Assembly: GCA_017964325.1 (NCBI GenBank)
Contig: JAGCSE010000152.1
Location: 1 to 9,311 of the forward strand
Reading direction: 5' to 3'
Origin: Victivallales bacterium
Lineage (GTDB): Bacteria; Verrucomicrobiota; Lentisphaeria; Oligosphaerales; Oligosphaeraceae
Length of the DNA: 9,311 nt
Below the pieces are notes generated by a model, which did no database searches, was not told the origin of the DNA, and saw nothing but the letters and a program-made list of their open reading frames with translations. The translations under genes and the position numbers were made by a program. Numbering within the stretch: position 1 is the first letter of the stretch; each line of letters opens with the position of its first letter. Positions 1 through 7,273 of this stretch are shown here, piece by piece.

Positions 1-384
1 GCGCAAGGACTTGAGGAGTTCGCCATGTCGCAGCACGGTTGGTCCCACTGGCAGAACATGTCGCCGTATTGGAACTGCATCATGACGTTTTTGATTTCCA
101 CTGGCTTGGCATTGCTCGTGGCGTTTGGCCGTCTCAAATGGACATGGTGGCCGCTGCATCCCGTCATTTTCATCTTCTACGGCGGCCATCAGGGTATGCT
201 GATGTCGTTCTCCTTCGGGCTTGGCTTCTTCCTGAAGTGGATCTTCACGAAATACGGTGGCGGCCGCGTCTACCAGCGGAGCAAGCCGTTGTTCATCGGC
301 CTGATCGCGGGCACGCTGATGGGGCAGTTCATCCCGATGATCGTCGGAACGCTGTACTATGTCTTCACCGGTCAGACGGTGTGA
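1..384 (+). CDS. C-terminal part of a polytopic membrane protein, DUF6784/DUF6785-like (5' end outside window)
   Basis: The reading frame is open from the first base of the window to a TGA at 382-384, so only the last 127 residues are seen. The Met at position 25 lies inside this frame and is probably not the start. The fragment is strongly hydrophobic, with about three to four membrane segments: one around the YWNCIMTFLISTGLALL stretch, one or two in the region after WWPLHP, and a last one ending near the C-terminus. The WPLHP motif, followed by a hydrophobic stretch, an FLKWI element and a KYGGG loop, resembles the C-terminal DUF6784 domain of DUF6785 family proteins. From memory these are long multi-span proteins of unknown function, common in Lentisphaerota, Planctomycetota and Verrucomicrobiota. 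A transport role is possible but unproven. The family assignment is moderately sure; membrane location is clear. Confidence 0.75.
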   Translation, partial: AQGLEEFAMSQHGWSHWQNMSPYWNCIMTFLISTGLALLVAFGRLKWTWWPLHPVIFIFYGGHQGMLMSFSFGLGFFLKWIFTKYGGGRVYQRSKPLFIGLIAGTLMGQFIPMIVGTLYYVFTGQTV

Positions 385-397
385 CCGCCTGTGGCGG
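385..397 (+). terminator. Small GC-rich hairpin just after the membrane protein stop codon
   Basis: Directly after the TGA, CCGCC (385-389) and GGCGG (393-397) form a 5-bp perfect stem around a TGT loop. No clear T-tract follows (the next bases are AGCTAAAATCTT), so this is at best a weak or factor-assisted terminator. A tandem CTTAAAG repeat (407-420) lies just downstream in the 74-bp gap before the ATPase gene. Confidence 0.25.
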
Positions 398-458
398 AGC
401 TAAAATCTTAAAGCTTAAAGCTATCCATAAGATGGGAAACTAAAACTTGTATTTACTT

Positions 459-1502
459 ATGATTCAACAACTGGACGTTGAAAATTTTACGGTATTCAAA
501 AAGGCGGCTTTTGAATTTGGCAGTCAGTTGAATATTTTCATCGGTGAAAACGGGACTGGCAAGACACAGATTCTGAAGCTGATCTATGCCGTTGTTTCAA
601 TGTTTTCGAAATCTCAAGAGTTGAATCAACCAGTTGAATTGAAGGATGGCAGCAAAGAGGCTGAAAGTTTCAAAGCCATTTTCAAAATCGATTCGATCAT
701 GGATTTGGTCAATACAGATTCCAAACAGCAAAGTTTGCCAAAGAAAAGGGCATATGTGTCCATTAAATGCGATAAACACAGTGATTTGGAAATTGTTTTA
801 CAAGACGATAAGAATCATGCAAATACGTCCCCTCATGGTAAAACTGATTTCCTCCATAACACAACTGCTTTGTATCTACCGGTTCACGAACTACTGACGA
901 TATATCCCAACTACCAGTCGCTGAGCAAGATGTATCAATTGCCATACGATTCGACGGTTGATGATGCGATTGCCAGGCTCGGCCTCCCTTACAAGAAGGA
1001 GACACCGAAGGAATATGATGAAATCGTCAAGGTTTTGGAAAATGCGATTGACGGCAAGATTTTCCTGAAGAACGAAAAGTTCTATTTTAGTCATGAAAAT
1101 CGTGAAATGGATGTCAATATGGCGGCCGAAGGTTGGCGCAAGCTCGGCATGGTTCTCCAACTGCTGAAAAACGGTGGTTTGGGCAAAGGAATGGTCTTGC
1201 TGTGGGATGAACCGGAAGCTAATCTGAATCCTAAATTGATCCGCTTGATTGCCAAAGTCATCGTGGAATTGTCCCATCTTGAAATCCAGACGTTTATCAC
1301 GACGCATAGCCTGTTCCTTTTGCGTGAAATCGACATGTTGGTCAAATCGGACAAGAAAATTAAAAATGGCGATGTGCGCTATTTCAATTTCCCGAAGAAA
1401 GGCGTAGTCGAGCAAGGCTCTTCGCCCGAAGAACTTGGCGACATCCTCCTGTTGGATGAATCCATCGCGCAGTCGGATCGGTTCATGGCCATGGAGGACT
1501 GA
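459..1502 (+). CDS. ABC/OLD-like AAA family ATPase, first gene of a two-gene module
   Basis: A 347-residue soluble ATPase of the SMC/ABC-like class used by OLD, Septu PtuA, AbiL and PARIS AriA proteins. Counted from the ATG at 459, the N-terminus (MIQQLDVENFTVF) is the usual first strand and 'NFTVF' turn. The Walker A GENGTGKT follows at residues 29-36. A signature-like AAEGWRKLG lies at 222-230, Walker B MVLLWDEPE at 245-253 with D250 and E251, and the H-loop TTHS at 281-284 with H283. The part between Walker A and the signature is short, with no long coiled-coil arms. An in-frame TTG at 447 would add four residues and sits about 9 bases after a weak GGGA; I prefer ATG 459 because it matches family N-termini. 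There is no C-terminal TOPRIM domain, unlike OLD nucleases. The next gene begins immediately after the stop codon, so the pair is translationally coupled. Role inferred: the ATP-driven sensor or switch of a defence-type complex. Confidence 0.88.
   Translation: MIQQLDVENFTVFKKAAFEFGSQLNIFIGENGTGKTQILKLIYAVVSMFSKSQELNQPVELKDGSKEAESFKAIFKIDSIMDLVNTDSKQQSLPKKRAYVSIKCDKHSDLEIVLQDDKNHANTSPHGKTDFLHNTTALYLPVHELLTIYPNYQSLSKMYQLPYDSTVDDAIARLGLPYKKETPKEYDEIVKVLENAIDGKIFLKNEKFYFSHENREMDVNMAAEGWRKLGMVLQLLKNGGLGKGMVLLWDEPEANLNPKLIRLIAKVIVELSHLEIQTFITTHSLFLLREIDMLVKSDKKIKNGDVRYFNFPKKGVVEQGSSPEELGDILLLDESIAQSDRFMAMED
1493..1497 (+). promoter_or_regulatory. Shine-Dalgarno of the nuclease-like gene, inside the ATPase 3' end
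   Basis: GGAGG lies 5 bases before the ATG at 1503, within the last codons of the ATPase gene. It fixes that ATG as the start and shows that the second gene is read from the same transcript by coupled translation. Confidence 0.7.
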
Positions 1503-2057
1503 ATGAAAAACATCGCCGTGGATTCCAGAAGTTTTGAATTTGATGATGACTGGCTGGTCATGAAATATGACAGTACTCCATATTATAATCATCAATTCAA
1601 AGGCAAACGGAAAAATTCCAAAGGACTGAAAAAGGAGATGAGGGCAGTTGATCTGATTGCCTTGAATCCAGATGATGGATCATTGTATCTTATTGAATCA
1701 AAAGACTATAGATTGTATTCTCGTCAAAAGGCTGAGTCACCTGCGGACGAATTTGTCCATAAAGTTCTGGATACATTGACCGGTATTTTACCAACCGCTT
1801 TGTGCAGCATGCGCGACGCCAATGGCAGGCATGCCGACTGTCAAGAAGAGATTTTGCATCGGCAGCTACATGAAGCTCAAAAGATGCGTCTTGTCTTTCA
1901 ATTCGAACAGCCGCAAAAGCATTCCAAGCTTTTCCCGCGTGCGTATGATCCAGCCGATATGCAGAACATAATACGCCGCGAATTAGGCATGATTGATCCC
2001 CATGCCCTGGTCATAGATGCAAATACGCAACGTAAAGTTCCATGGAGTGTCCATTGA
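1503..2057 (+). CDS. Small PD-(D/E)XK nuclease-like partner of the ATPase
   Basis: A 184-residue soluble protein whose ATG touches the ATPase stop codon (TGA 1500-1502, ATG 1503-1505), with a strong GGAGG in front. I do not recognise a named family. The stretch from residue 45 to 70 has the layout of a PD-(D/E)XK core: E45 in a preceding basic helix, D50 in the strand AVDLIAL, a turn NPDDG, then the strand LYLIESKDYR with E65 and K67 as the E-x-K motif. The region before it (residues 31-44) is very Lys-rich and could bind nucleic acid. The C-terminal half (about 84-184) is helical and mixed, with no motif I know. No signal peptide or membrane segment is seen. Likely role, inferred: a nuclease effector activated or restrained by the ATPase. 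It is much smaller than the UvrD-like partner of Gabija, and it shows neither the HNH motif of PtuB nor a TOPRIM motif like that of AriB. A non-catalytic role cannot be excluded. Confidence 0.75.
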   Translation: MKNIAVDSRSFEFDDDWLVMKYDSTPYYNHQFKGKRKNSKGLKKEMRAVDLIALNPDDGSLYLIESKDYRLYSRQKAESPADEFVHKVLDTLTGILPTALCSMRDANGRHADCQEEILHRQLHEAQKMRLVFQFEQPQKHSKLFPRAYDPADMQNIIRRELGMIDPHALVIDANTQRKVPWSVH

Positions 2058-2095
2058 AACTGTAACGAATTGACGTGTCTATGGCTTGATAATCG

Positions 2096-2896
2096 CTATT
2101 CAAACAGTTTCACACGGTAGTGATGCTGCTTGCCGTCGGCGTCGCGAACGGAGACCATGGTGCGGTTGATCCACCAGGGATTTGTCAATTTCCAAATTTG
2201 CTCAATTCCTGAACGGTCATAAAGAGTTGCGTATTTCTTGTACATGTCGCCATGGGCGGCATTGAATTGCTTGTCAACAATGCGGTCGATTTCTTGATTG
2301 TTGGCGTTGTTGTTGCAGGCATACCATTGTTTGAAAGCCGCGATTTTCGTCTCTAAATCCACATCGTCGCGATAGGCGATTTCAGACCATTGGCGCAAGT
2401 TATCGCGATAAGCCAGAAGCTTTTCGTATTCCTCCTGGGAAAGGACGGAGAAATCCTCTTCCTCTATGTACTTCTCCAGCATGTCCATGGCATCTGCCAG
2501 CCATTTCTGCCTGTCTGCAAGCAACTTGTCTTTCTTTTCTCGCCAATTGGCTTTTGTGGTGTCAATCATAAGCCAACTGGCATGTGGCAAATTGTTTTCC
2601 CGGATGGCTTCTCCCATTTGCAATTCACTGGCGGAGAAGGCCATGAAATCCTCCAAGGCATCCAATTTCTCCAGTTTACGACTGCGATGCGCGGTATCAT
2701 CCACACCCTTTTTCCCGACTTCATCCTGCTCTGTCGCAACCGATTGAACAGTATTTTCCTCCGAGGGCTCAGCAGATTTTGACGGCTGATTTTCCTGTGA
2801 CGGTGTCATTAGAAGGCGAACCGCATGGATTTGGATAATCAAGCAAAGCAACGTCAGAATGGCGGCGACGATGGCAAACCTGTGTTTTTGTTCCAT
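2096..2896 (-). CDS. N-terminally membrane-anchored helical protein, unknown function (second gene of operon)
   Basis: A 266-residue protein of no family I recognise. The start is taken as the ATG at 2894-2896, because GGAGG lies 5 bases before it and because the protein then opens with MEQKHR and a clear membrane segment (about residues 7-28). The frame stays open to an ATG at 3022, but those extra 42 codons overlap the upstream gene and encode no hydrophobic start. After the anchor comes a Ser/Glu/Pro-rich linker (31-70). A charged helical region follows (about 73-215), including the SQEEYEKLLAYRDNLRQW element. A short C-terminal part (228-266) is Trp-rich and probably beta. The body probably lies outside the cytoplasm. 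The start is 11 bases after the stop codon of the upstream gene, so the two form an operon. Its stop is 38 bases from the end of the convergent nuclease-like gene, and no terminator is visible between them. Confidence 0.72.
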   Translation of the reverse strand: MEQKHRFAIVAAILTLLCLIIQIHAVRLLMTPSQENQPSKSAEPSEENTVQSVATEQDEVGKKGVDDTAHRSRKLEKLDALEDFMAFSASELQMGEAIRENNLPHASWLMIDTTKANWREKKDKLLADRQKWLADAMDMLEKYIEEEDFSVLSQEEYEKLLAYRDNLRQWSEIAYRDDVDLETKIAAFKQWYACNNNANNQEIDRIVDKQFNAAHGDMYKKYATLYDRSGIEQIWKLTNPWWINRTMVSVRDADGKQHHYRVKLFE

Positions 2897-2901
2897 TTTC
2901 G

Positions 2902-2906
2902 CCTCC
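2902..2906 (-). promoter_or_regulatory. Shine-Dalgarno that decides the start at 2896
   Basis: The minus strand reads GGAGG here, 5 bases before the ATG at 2896, in the gap just after the upstream gene's stop codon (2908-2910). It supports the shorter start over the in-frame ATG at 3022. Confidence 0.65.
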
Positions 2907-2907
2907 A

Positions 2908-3639
2908 CTATTGTCGCTTGAACTTGTTCAATTCCTTGGAGACAACTGGCTTGTTGCTGAACCAATTGGAGTTTGCGATACTCACCGAACGTCTTTGGCG
3001 TTCGACAATGTCTTCCGGACATTCCGCCATGGCGCAGTTGATTTTTTGGGCTATTGCCCTAAGTCGCTGTTTTCGGTTACTGTCATAATCGGCGGATCGG
3101 TCTTGAATCGGTCGTCCATCCATGATATTCTGATCACATTCGTTGAGAAACTCCAAAGCCTCCTTCAATTCCACAAAGTCCTCTGGTGGAAGGATTCCTG
3201 GCTTCATGGCGTCCATAAACTGTTTCCGTTTGGTTAAAGCCGCTTCGCTTTGCTTTCGTTCCTGTTTCAACTCACGTTGCACTTGTTCATATGCCTCTGG
3301 AGAGACAGTTTTCAGTTCCTCCAGTGTAATCCAACTTTCCGTACCATTCATTCTCTCAAAGGTGTCGCTCTGTTTGGAAACTTCTTCCTTGATTCTGGCC
3401 TTCGTAGCGGCGGCAAGACGATTGTCGGCTTCATGCTTTTGTCTGGCCGTCGCAGATTCTTCTGACGATGTAATGCTTTGTTTGTTTCGTATAGTCTTCT
3501 GTGATTCTTCGCCGGATTGCAAAGCGGATACCGTTTCTCTGCTTGCATGCACGCTCTTTGCAATCAGCAGAAAACAAACCGACAAAACCAAATCAGCAAT
3601 AAGAAAAACGATAATTCTTTTCTTTAGAATAGAAGACAT
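2908..3639 (-). CDS. N-terminally membrane-anchored coiled-coil-like protein, unknown function (first gene of operon)
   Basis: A 243-residue protein of no family I recognise. It opens with MSSILKKR and one hydrophobic segment (about residues 9-27), then AKSVHAS, so it could be an anchor or a signal peptide cut near residue 32. The rest is highly charged and helical. Residues 33-95 form a Ser/Lys/Glu-rich linker, and 104-147 a likely coiled coil (ITLEELK through RKQFMDAM). Residues 150-170 hold an acidic helix with PPEDFVELKEALEFLNE, and the tail is basic (188-243). No catalytic motif is seen. No good Shine-Dalgarno precedes the ATG. The layout (anchor, charged linker, RKQF/RQKW-DAM helix, then a Glu-rich helix) recalls the next gene, so the pair may be diverged paralogues. 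It lies on the opposite strand to the ATPase pair, end to end with it. Confidence 0.7.
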   Translation of the reverse strand: MSSILKKRIIVFLIADLVLSVCFLLIAKSVHASRETVSALQSGEESQKTIRNKQSITSSEESATARQKHEADNRLAAATKARIKEEVSKQSDTFERMNGTESWITLEELKTVSPEAYEQVQRELKQERKQSEAALTKRKQFMDAMKPGILPPEDFVELKEALEFLNECDQNIMDGRPIQDRSADYDSNRKQRLRAIAQKINCAMAECPEDIVERQRRSVSIANSNWFSNKPVVSKELNKFKRQ

Positions 3640-3673
3640 TTTGTGAAGGCTATTTTGAAATGATTTTTATGGC

Positions 3674-3704
3674 ATTAGACATATGATAAAAAAACTAATA
3701 TCAA
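3674..3704 (-). promoter_or_regulatory. Possible sigma70-type promoter of the anchored-protein operon
   Basis: The 112-bp gap between the operon start and the end of the glycosidase gene is very AT-rich. On the minus strand it holds TTGATA (3699-3704) and TCTAAT (3674-3679), but the spacing is 19 bases, longer than ideal. It also holds a 7-base A/T run (3688-3694) and a CAATAT/ATATTG inverted repeat (3702-3714). No GC-rich terminator hairpin for the glycosidase gene is visible here. Confidence 0.25.
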
Positions 3705-3751
3705 TATAATATTGTTTGTGATGTGTGTCAAGTGCCATTTCCCGATTCCGC

Positions 3752-6700
3752 CTATTTATTTTTGGTTATAAGAATCACGGGATGTTGTTGGATGTTGACG
3801 CCGTTGCCGATGCCGGGGGCCATCGCCATCCAGCTTTCACGGATATTGTCGTCGTTGTCATTGACCATGATATTGAAGCGGAAGGGCTTGGAGAAGAAGT
3901 CGTTGGAGACGCCCAAGGCATCCGTCGGAACGGTGATGAGATAGGTTGTCTGCGTTCCTTTACGCATGGTTTCCAATTGGAGCTTTGACGCGTCAGGCTT
4001 GAAGCCGTCTGGAGATGTACGCAAAAACGAATAGGGCGAACCGTCCGATTGGCGGGCGTATTCCAGCTGGAAGTGCTTTTCACTGTCCATCGGCGTGATG
4101 AATACCTGCACGGAATCGCCTTGCCAGACGCGATTTGCGGCGACGTCATCCGCTGATTGCAGATGGACATCGTCTTCCACAACGACTTTGACAACCAACG
4201 CACCGTCCTTCACATCCAGCCAGAAACTCGCGGAGAGATCCTTCGCGCCTTTCCAGAGGTGATGCTCGTGGGCGGGATCGCCGTGCAGAAGATCCGTCAA
4301 CGTCTTGGCATCGTTCATGACCATCAGCGGTTTGCCGTCCAACGATGGTGCAATTATCGTCGGCACAGGGATTTTCCGCAATTGGCACATCGTCGGAAGA
4401 CTGCCGATGGACGTTTCGGCGAACAGCCATTCGGTTCCGCCCATGCCGACGGCGGAATTCTTCAGGCGGATTTTCGCCGTGAAATCCAGATGGCCGTTTG
4501 CGGGAACCATCCCTGTGAATTCATGTCGGGAGACTTCCACATTTTCCGGAAAACGCAGTTTTGCCGTGGCTTTCTGCTCCGTGGCAAACGGATTGTTAAG
4601 AGAGATGATGATTTCTGCATCTTTTTCCGGCAAAAGGATTTCCGGCATCTTGAACACGGCTGGGGACGGAAGTTTCCGAACGGTTGTCGCATTCTTCAAA
4701 ATGACATTGACCGGCTCGGACAGATTCGGCACGGCGACGATGCCGTTAGAAAGCTCCAACGGCTTGCGGTTGCCGAAGATATCGATTGTTTCGGCCGCCG
4801 TCGCGTCCGACTTCATCACGACCGTGTCCGTCAGTGACTGGTTCCACAGGCAGATGGCGATTTCGGAATCGGACTTGAAGGCAAAGCCCCACTGGCCTTT
4901 CGGCAAATCCAGTGTCGCAAAATACTCTTTATCTTGGTAAATGCCTGTCAATGCGTTGTATGCGGCATAGACTGGCTTCGGATAGAAGTCATGCGTCAGC
5001 ATGCCGTACTGGAATTCGCCGTTGGGGCGCAACTCGCCTTTTTCACGCAAGTTGTACCATGTGTAGCCGATGGCGCCGCGCCCCCAGCTGAACAGCAGTT
5101 TTTTGAAAAGCGTCTCCGCCTGTTCTTTTTCCGTGCAGACGGCCGATGTGATTGCCGTTTCGTTGGCGTACCACGGAATCGTGATGCCAAGCTCCTTCCG
5201 CTTGGGCAGAATATTCCCGTCGATGATGCGGTCGGCATAGCTTTGGAAATGCCCATGTCCATGGAAACAATGTACATCGAACACCTGCCAGCATTCTTTC
5301 ATGGCGGCTTGATGGAAATCCGGCAGTTCGGGGCGGCCTCTGCCCATCAACTGGCAGAAGCCTGCGGACATGAACTGCGCTTTCGGATCAATCTGCCGCA
5401 AGAGTTCGCCAGTGGCTTTCGCAAGTTTCGCATAATCAGAATATTGCGGTGGATTCTTGCGGCCCCATGGCAGATCTGGCTCGTTGAGCATCTCCCAATA
5501 TTGGACGCGCCCTTTGAAGCGTTTGAAGAGATTGCCGTAGCACTTCATGCTCGTGTCCATCAGGATGCCGTTCTTATCCATAATGTAGCCGAGGATGAAA
5601 TCGAAATTCATCCCGTGGCTGCTGAAGATATCCACCACGTTGTCAAGCCATTGGATATGCAGCGGATTGTCGTTCCAGCCGAAATCGACGCGCAGGATGC
5701 GCAGGCCGATCTGCGACATGGCGACGGCCGCCTTCTCGATCTCCTGCGGCGCGCAGAGCATGGGATTGACATGGCACACGCTGCCGAATTTGAAGCCTTG
5801 GACAAATTTTTCATCCGTCTTTTCGCCCGTCAGCTTTATATGCGCGAATGTCCGTTCGCGGACAAGATCCGGACAGCCGTCCGCAGAAAGCGTCAAATCA
5901 ACATAATAGACACCATACTTTTCTGGAACAGCCACAGGTCCGACGGATTTCGTCTCGCCTGGCCGGAAATCGATTTTTTCGTCCATCGTCCATGGCTGCG
6001 GTTCGCCGTCCGCATCCTTCAGCGTTCCGACGACGCGGCAGGAGACCGGTTGGGAGGAAATGTTCGTCAACGTCGCCTTGACGCCTTGCGACGCGTCTTC
6101 CACGGCGGCGGCGACTTTGCCCGTATCCAGTTCGAATACAATGTTTTCCAATGGTGAACGCGACACGTTCAAATCAATGGAATTGAAATAGACGTCGCCG
6201 TCGAAATCCGCCGTATCCGCTTCAAAACGAACATTCATCAGCACCCACAGCTGGCCGATCTGCTGTTCCTTCGGAGCATGGCCGTAGGGGATGTCCGGCG
6301 TTGTGACGGGCGGCAGTTCACATTTGATGGCGTGATGACCGGCCTTGTCCAATTGGACGGGAAACGACAGCCGCTTCAAACCGCCGTGGCTCTCAAACCA
6401 TTCCAGCTTAAGGGTTTTGATTTGCGGAAGCGGTTGCATCGTCGTGATGTTCACAACGCAATCCGCCGCATCGTAATGGCCGATTTTCGGTCCGAGAATG
6501 CCGCGCGGCGATGTAAATCGTGTGAAATCGACGCCGAACACCTTTCCTTTACCGGAAGCATGCGTCATTTTCAGCGACGTCTCGCCAGTCAATGGATTTG
6601 CGGCTTTTTCCAGCGTGTCGTTGTACGGAATCCGCTGTGGAAGTTCCAACGGCATGACCCACGGCTTCGCCAGAGGAAGCCGCGGAAACGATTCGGCAGG

Positions 6701-7273
6701 CTTGTCAATATCTGCAAGTTCCGTCACGGCAATGGAATGGATGAACGCCTCGCCTGGCGTGCCGTCCTGCGGGAAATTGAAGCTGAGGGCGAATGTTGAC
6801 AGCGGAAAATCGATGGTCTTGTTGGCGTCTTTCGTGAAACTGGAGATGGACGTCGCCGCGAGCCTTTCCGTATCTACCACATATTCAAGTATATATGTTC
6901 CCGGTTTGTCGAATTTGATATTCTTCTTCCAGTAGAATGTCTCCAAATTCTTGTCCTGCAGCCGCAACTGGACGGCGTTGACCGCCAGCGGCATGTTGAC
7001 GGAGACGACCGCCGTGAATTTCGCCCGCTTGAAAACAGGCATGTCATTCTTATCGATGAGCATCGCATGCATATAGTTGGTCACGGAACCATCCCATTGG
7101 GCGCAAAGGGCTTGCACGCCTGTTTGCTTGTCCTTCTGGACAGTCAGCGAACAACGGTCCAGCTGCTTGTTGGCGGACCACCATGCCGTCTCATAGACGT
7201 TTTTCGTGAAATCCAATTCAAACGCATTTGCAACCAGCACAACGGCAATTAACAACAACGGAAGTTTTTTCAT
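3752..7273 (-). CDS. Large secreted clan GH-A glycoside hydrolase-like protein with C-terminal CBM9-like domain
   Basis: A 1173-residue exported protein. The N-terminus is a signal peptide (MKKLPLLLIAVVLVANA, cut near residue 17). Residues 18-480 are beta-rich and read as two or three beta-sandwich modules, with an Ig-like one near 385-480. Residues about 490-780 look like a TIM barrel of clan GH-A, closest by eye to GH39/GH5-type glycosidases: LRILRVDFGWND (524-535), the strand-4 motif YWEMLNEPD with acid/base candidate E598, VHCFHGHG (667-674), and YANETA with nucleophile candidate E705. A small beta domain and an Ig-like domain follow (about 785-965). Residues about 975-1170 resemble a CBM9/DOMON-type carbohydrate-binding domain (LDGK, the DLSASFWLDVKDGALVVKVVVEDD region, WQGDSVQVFI). 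The substrate cannot be told from sequence. The ATG has no Shine-Dalgarno: the bases before it are CCCCTCC. A good promoter lies just upstream, so it is probably a single-gene unit. Confidence 0.88.
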   Translation of the reverse strand: MKKLPLLLIAVVLVANAFELDFTKNVYETAWWSANKQLDRCSLTVQKDKQTGVQALCAQWDGSVTNYMHAMLIDKNDMPVFKRAKFTAVVSVNMPLAVNAVQLRLQDKNLETFYWKKNIKFDKPGTYILEYVVDTERLAATSISSFTKDANKTIDFPLSTFALSFNFPQDGTPGEAFIHSIAVTELADIDKPAESFPRLPLAKPWVMPLELPQRIPYNDTLEKAANPLTGETSLKMTHASGKGKVFGVDFTRFTSPRGILGPKIGHYDAADCVVNITTMQPLPQIKTLKLEWFESHGGLKRLSFPVQLDKAGHHAIKCELPPVTTPDIPYGHAPKEQQIGQLWVLMNVRFEADTADFDGDVYFNSIDLNVSRSPLENIVFELDTGKVAAAVEDASQGVKATLTNISSQPVSCRVVGTLKDADGEPQPWTMDEKIDFRPGETKSVGPVAVPEKYGVYYVDLTLSADGCPDLVRERTFAHIKLTGEKTDEKFVQGFKFGSVCHVNPMLCAPQEIEKAAVAMSQIGLRILRVDFGWNDNPLHIQWLDNVVDIFSSHGMNFDFILGYIMDKNGILMDTSMKCYGNLFKRFKGRVQYWEMLNEPDLPWGRKNPPQYSDYAKLAKATGELLRQIDPKAQFMSAGFCQLMGRGRPELPDFHQAAMKECWQVFDVHCFHGHGHFQSYADRIIDGNILPKRKELGITIPWYANETAITSAVCTEKEQAETLFKKLLFSWGRGAIGYTWYNLREKGELRPNGEFQYGMLTHDFYPKPVYAAYNALTGIYQDKEYFATLDLPKGQWGFAFKSDSEIAICLWNQSLTDTVVMKSDATAAETIDIFGNRKPLELSNGIVAVPNLSEPVNVILKNATTVRKLPSPAVFKMPEILLPEKDAEIIISLNNPFATEQKATAKLRFPENVEVSRHEFTGMVPANGHLDFTAKIRLKNSAVGMGGTEWLFAETSIGSLPTMCQLRKIPVPTIIAPSLDGKPLMVMNDAKTLTDLLHGDPAHEHHLWKGAKDLSASFWLDVKDGALVVKVVVEDDVHLQSADDVAANRVWQGDSVQVFITPMDSEKHFQLEYARQSDGSPYSFLRTSPDGFKPDASKLQLETMRKGTQTTYLITVPTDALGVSNDFFSKPFRFNIMVNDNDDNIRESWMAMAPGIGNGVNIQQHPVILITKNK

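Noticed and set aside
407..420. Tandem CTTAAAG repeat considered as part of an iteron or attachment site
   Set aside because: There are only two copies of 7 bases in AT-rich DNA and no matching copy at the other end of the accessory block, so it is probably chance or a minor regulatory element.
39..443. 134-codon open frame overlapping the membrane protein fragment
   Set aside because: It is a shifted frame over a clearly membrane-spanning coding sequence. Its translation is a His/Arg/Asp-rich mixture and its tail runs into non-coding DNA.
891..1595. 234-codon open frame on the minus strand across the ATPase gene
   Set aside because: It is antisense to the Walker B and H-loop coding region and has no recognisable domain or ribosome binding site.
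447..2057. Assignment of the ATPase pair to Gabija, Septu or PARIS
   Set aside because: The ATPase has no fused TOPRIM domain and the partner lacks UvrD-helicase, HNH and TOPRIM motifs, so naming any of these systems would go beyond what the sequence shows.
2058..2095. Search for a terminator between the convergent nuclease-like and anchored-protein genes
   Set aside because: The 38-base gap contains no convincing stem with a T-tract on either strand.
2897..3022. Longer version of the second anchored protein starting at ATG 3022
   Set aside because: The extra 42 codons overlap the upstream gene, give no signal or membrane segment at the N-terminus, and ignore the strong GGAGG placed 5 bases before ATG 2896.
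4157..4940. Two plus-strand open frames (226 and 211 codons) over the 3' part of the glycosidase gene
   Set aside because: Both are antisense to the CBM9-like and Ig-like domains and show no features of their own.
4934..6157. 407-codon open frame on the plus strand, opposite the glycosidase gene
   Set aside because: It lies wholly antisense to a clear coding region with a signal peptide and catalytic motifs. Its translation is rich in Arg, Ala and His without domain features, as expected for a shadow of GC-rich third positions.
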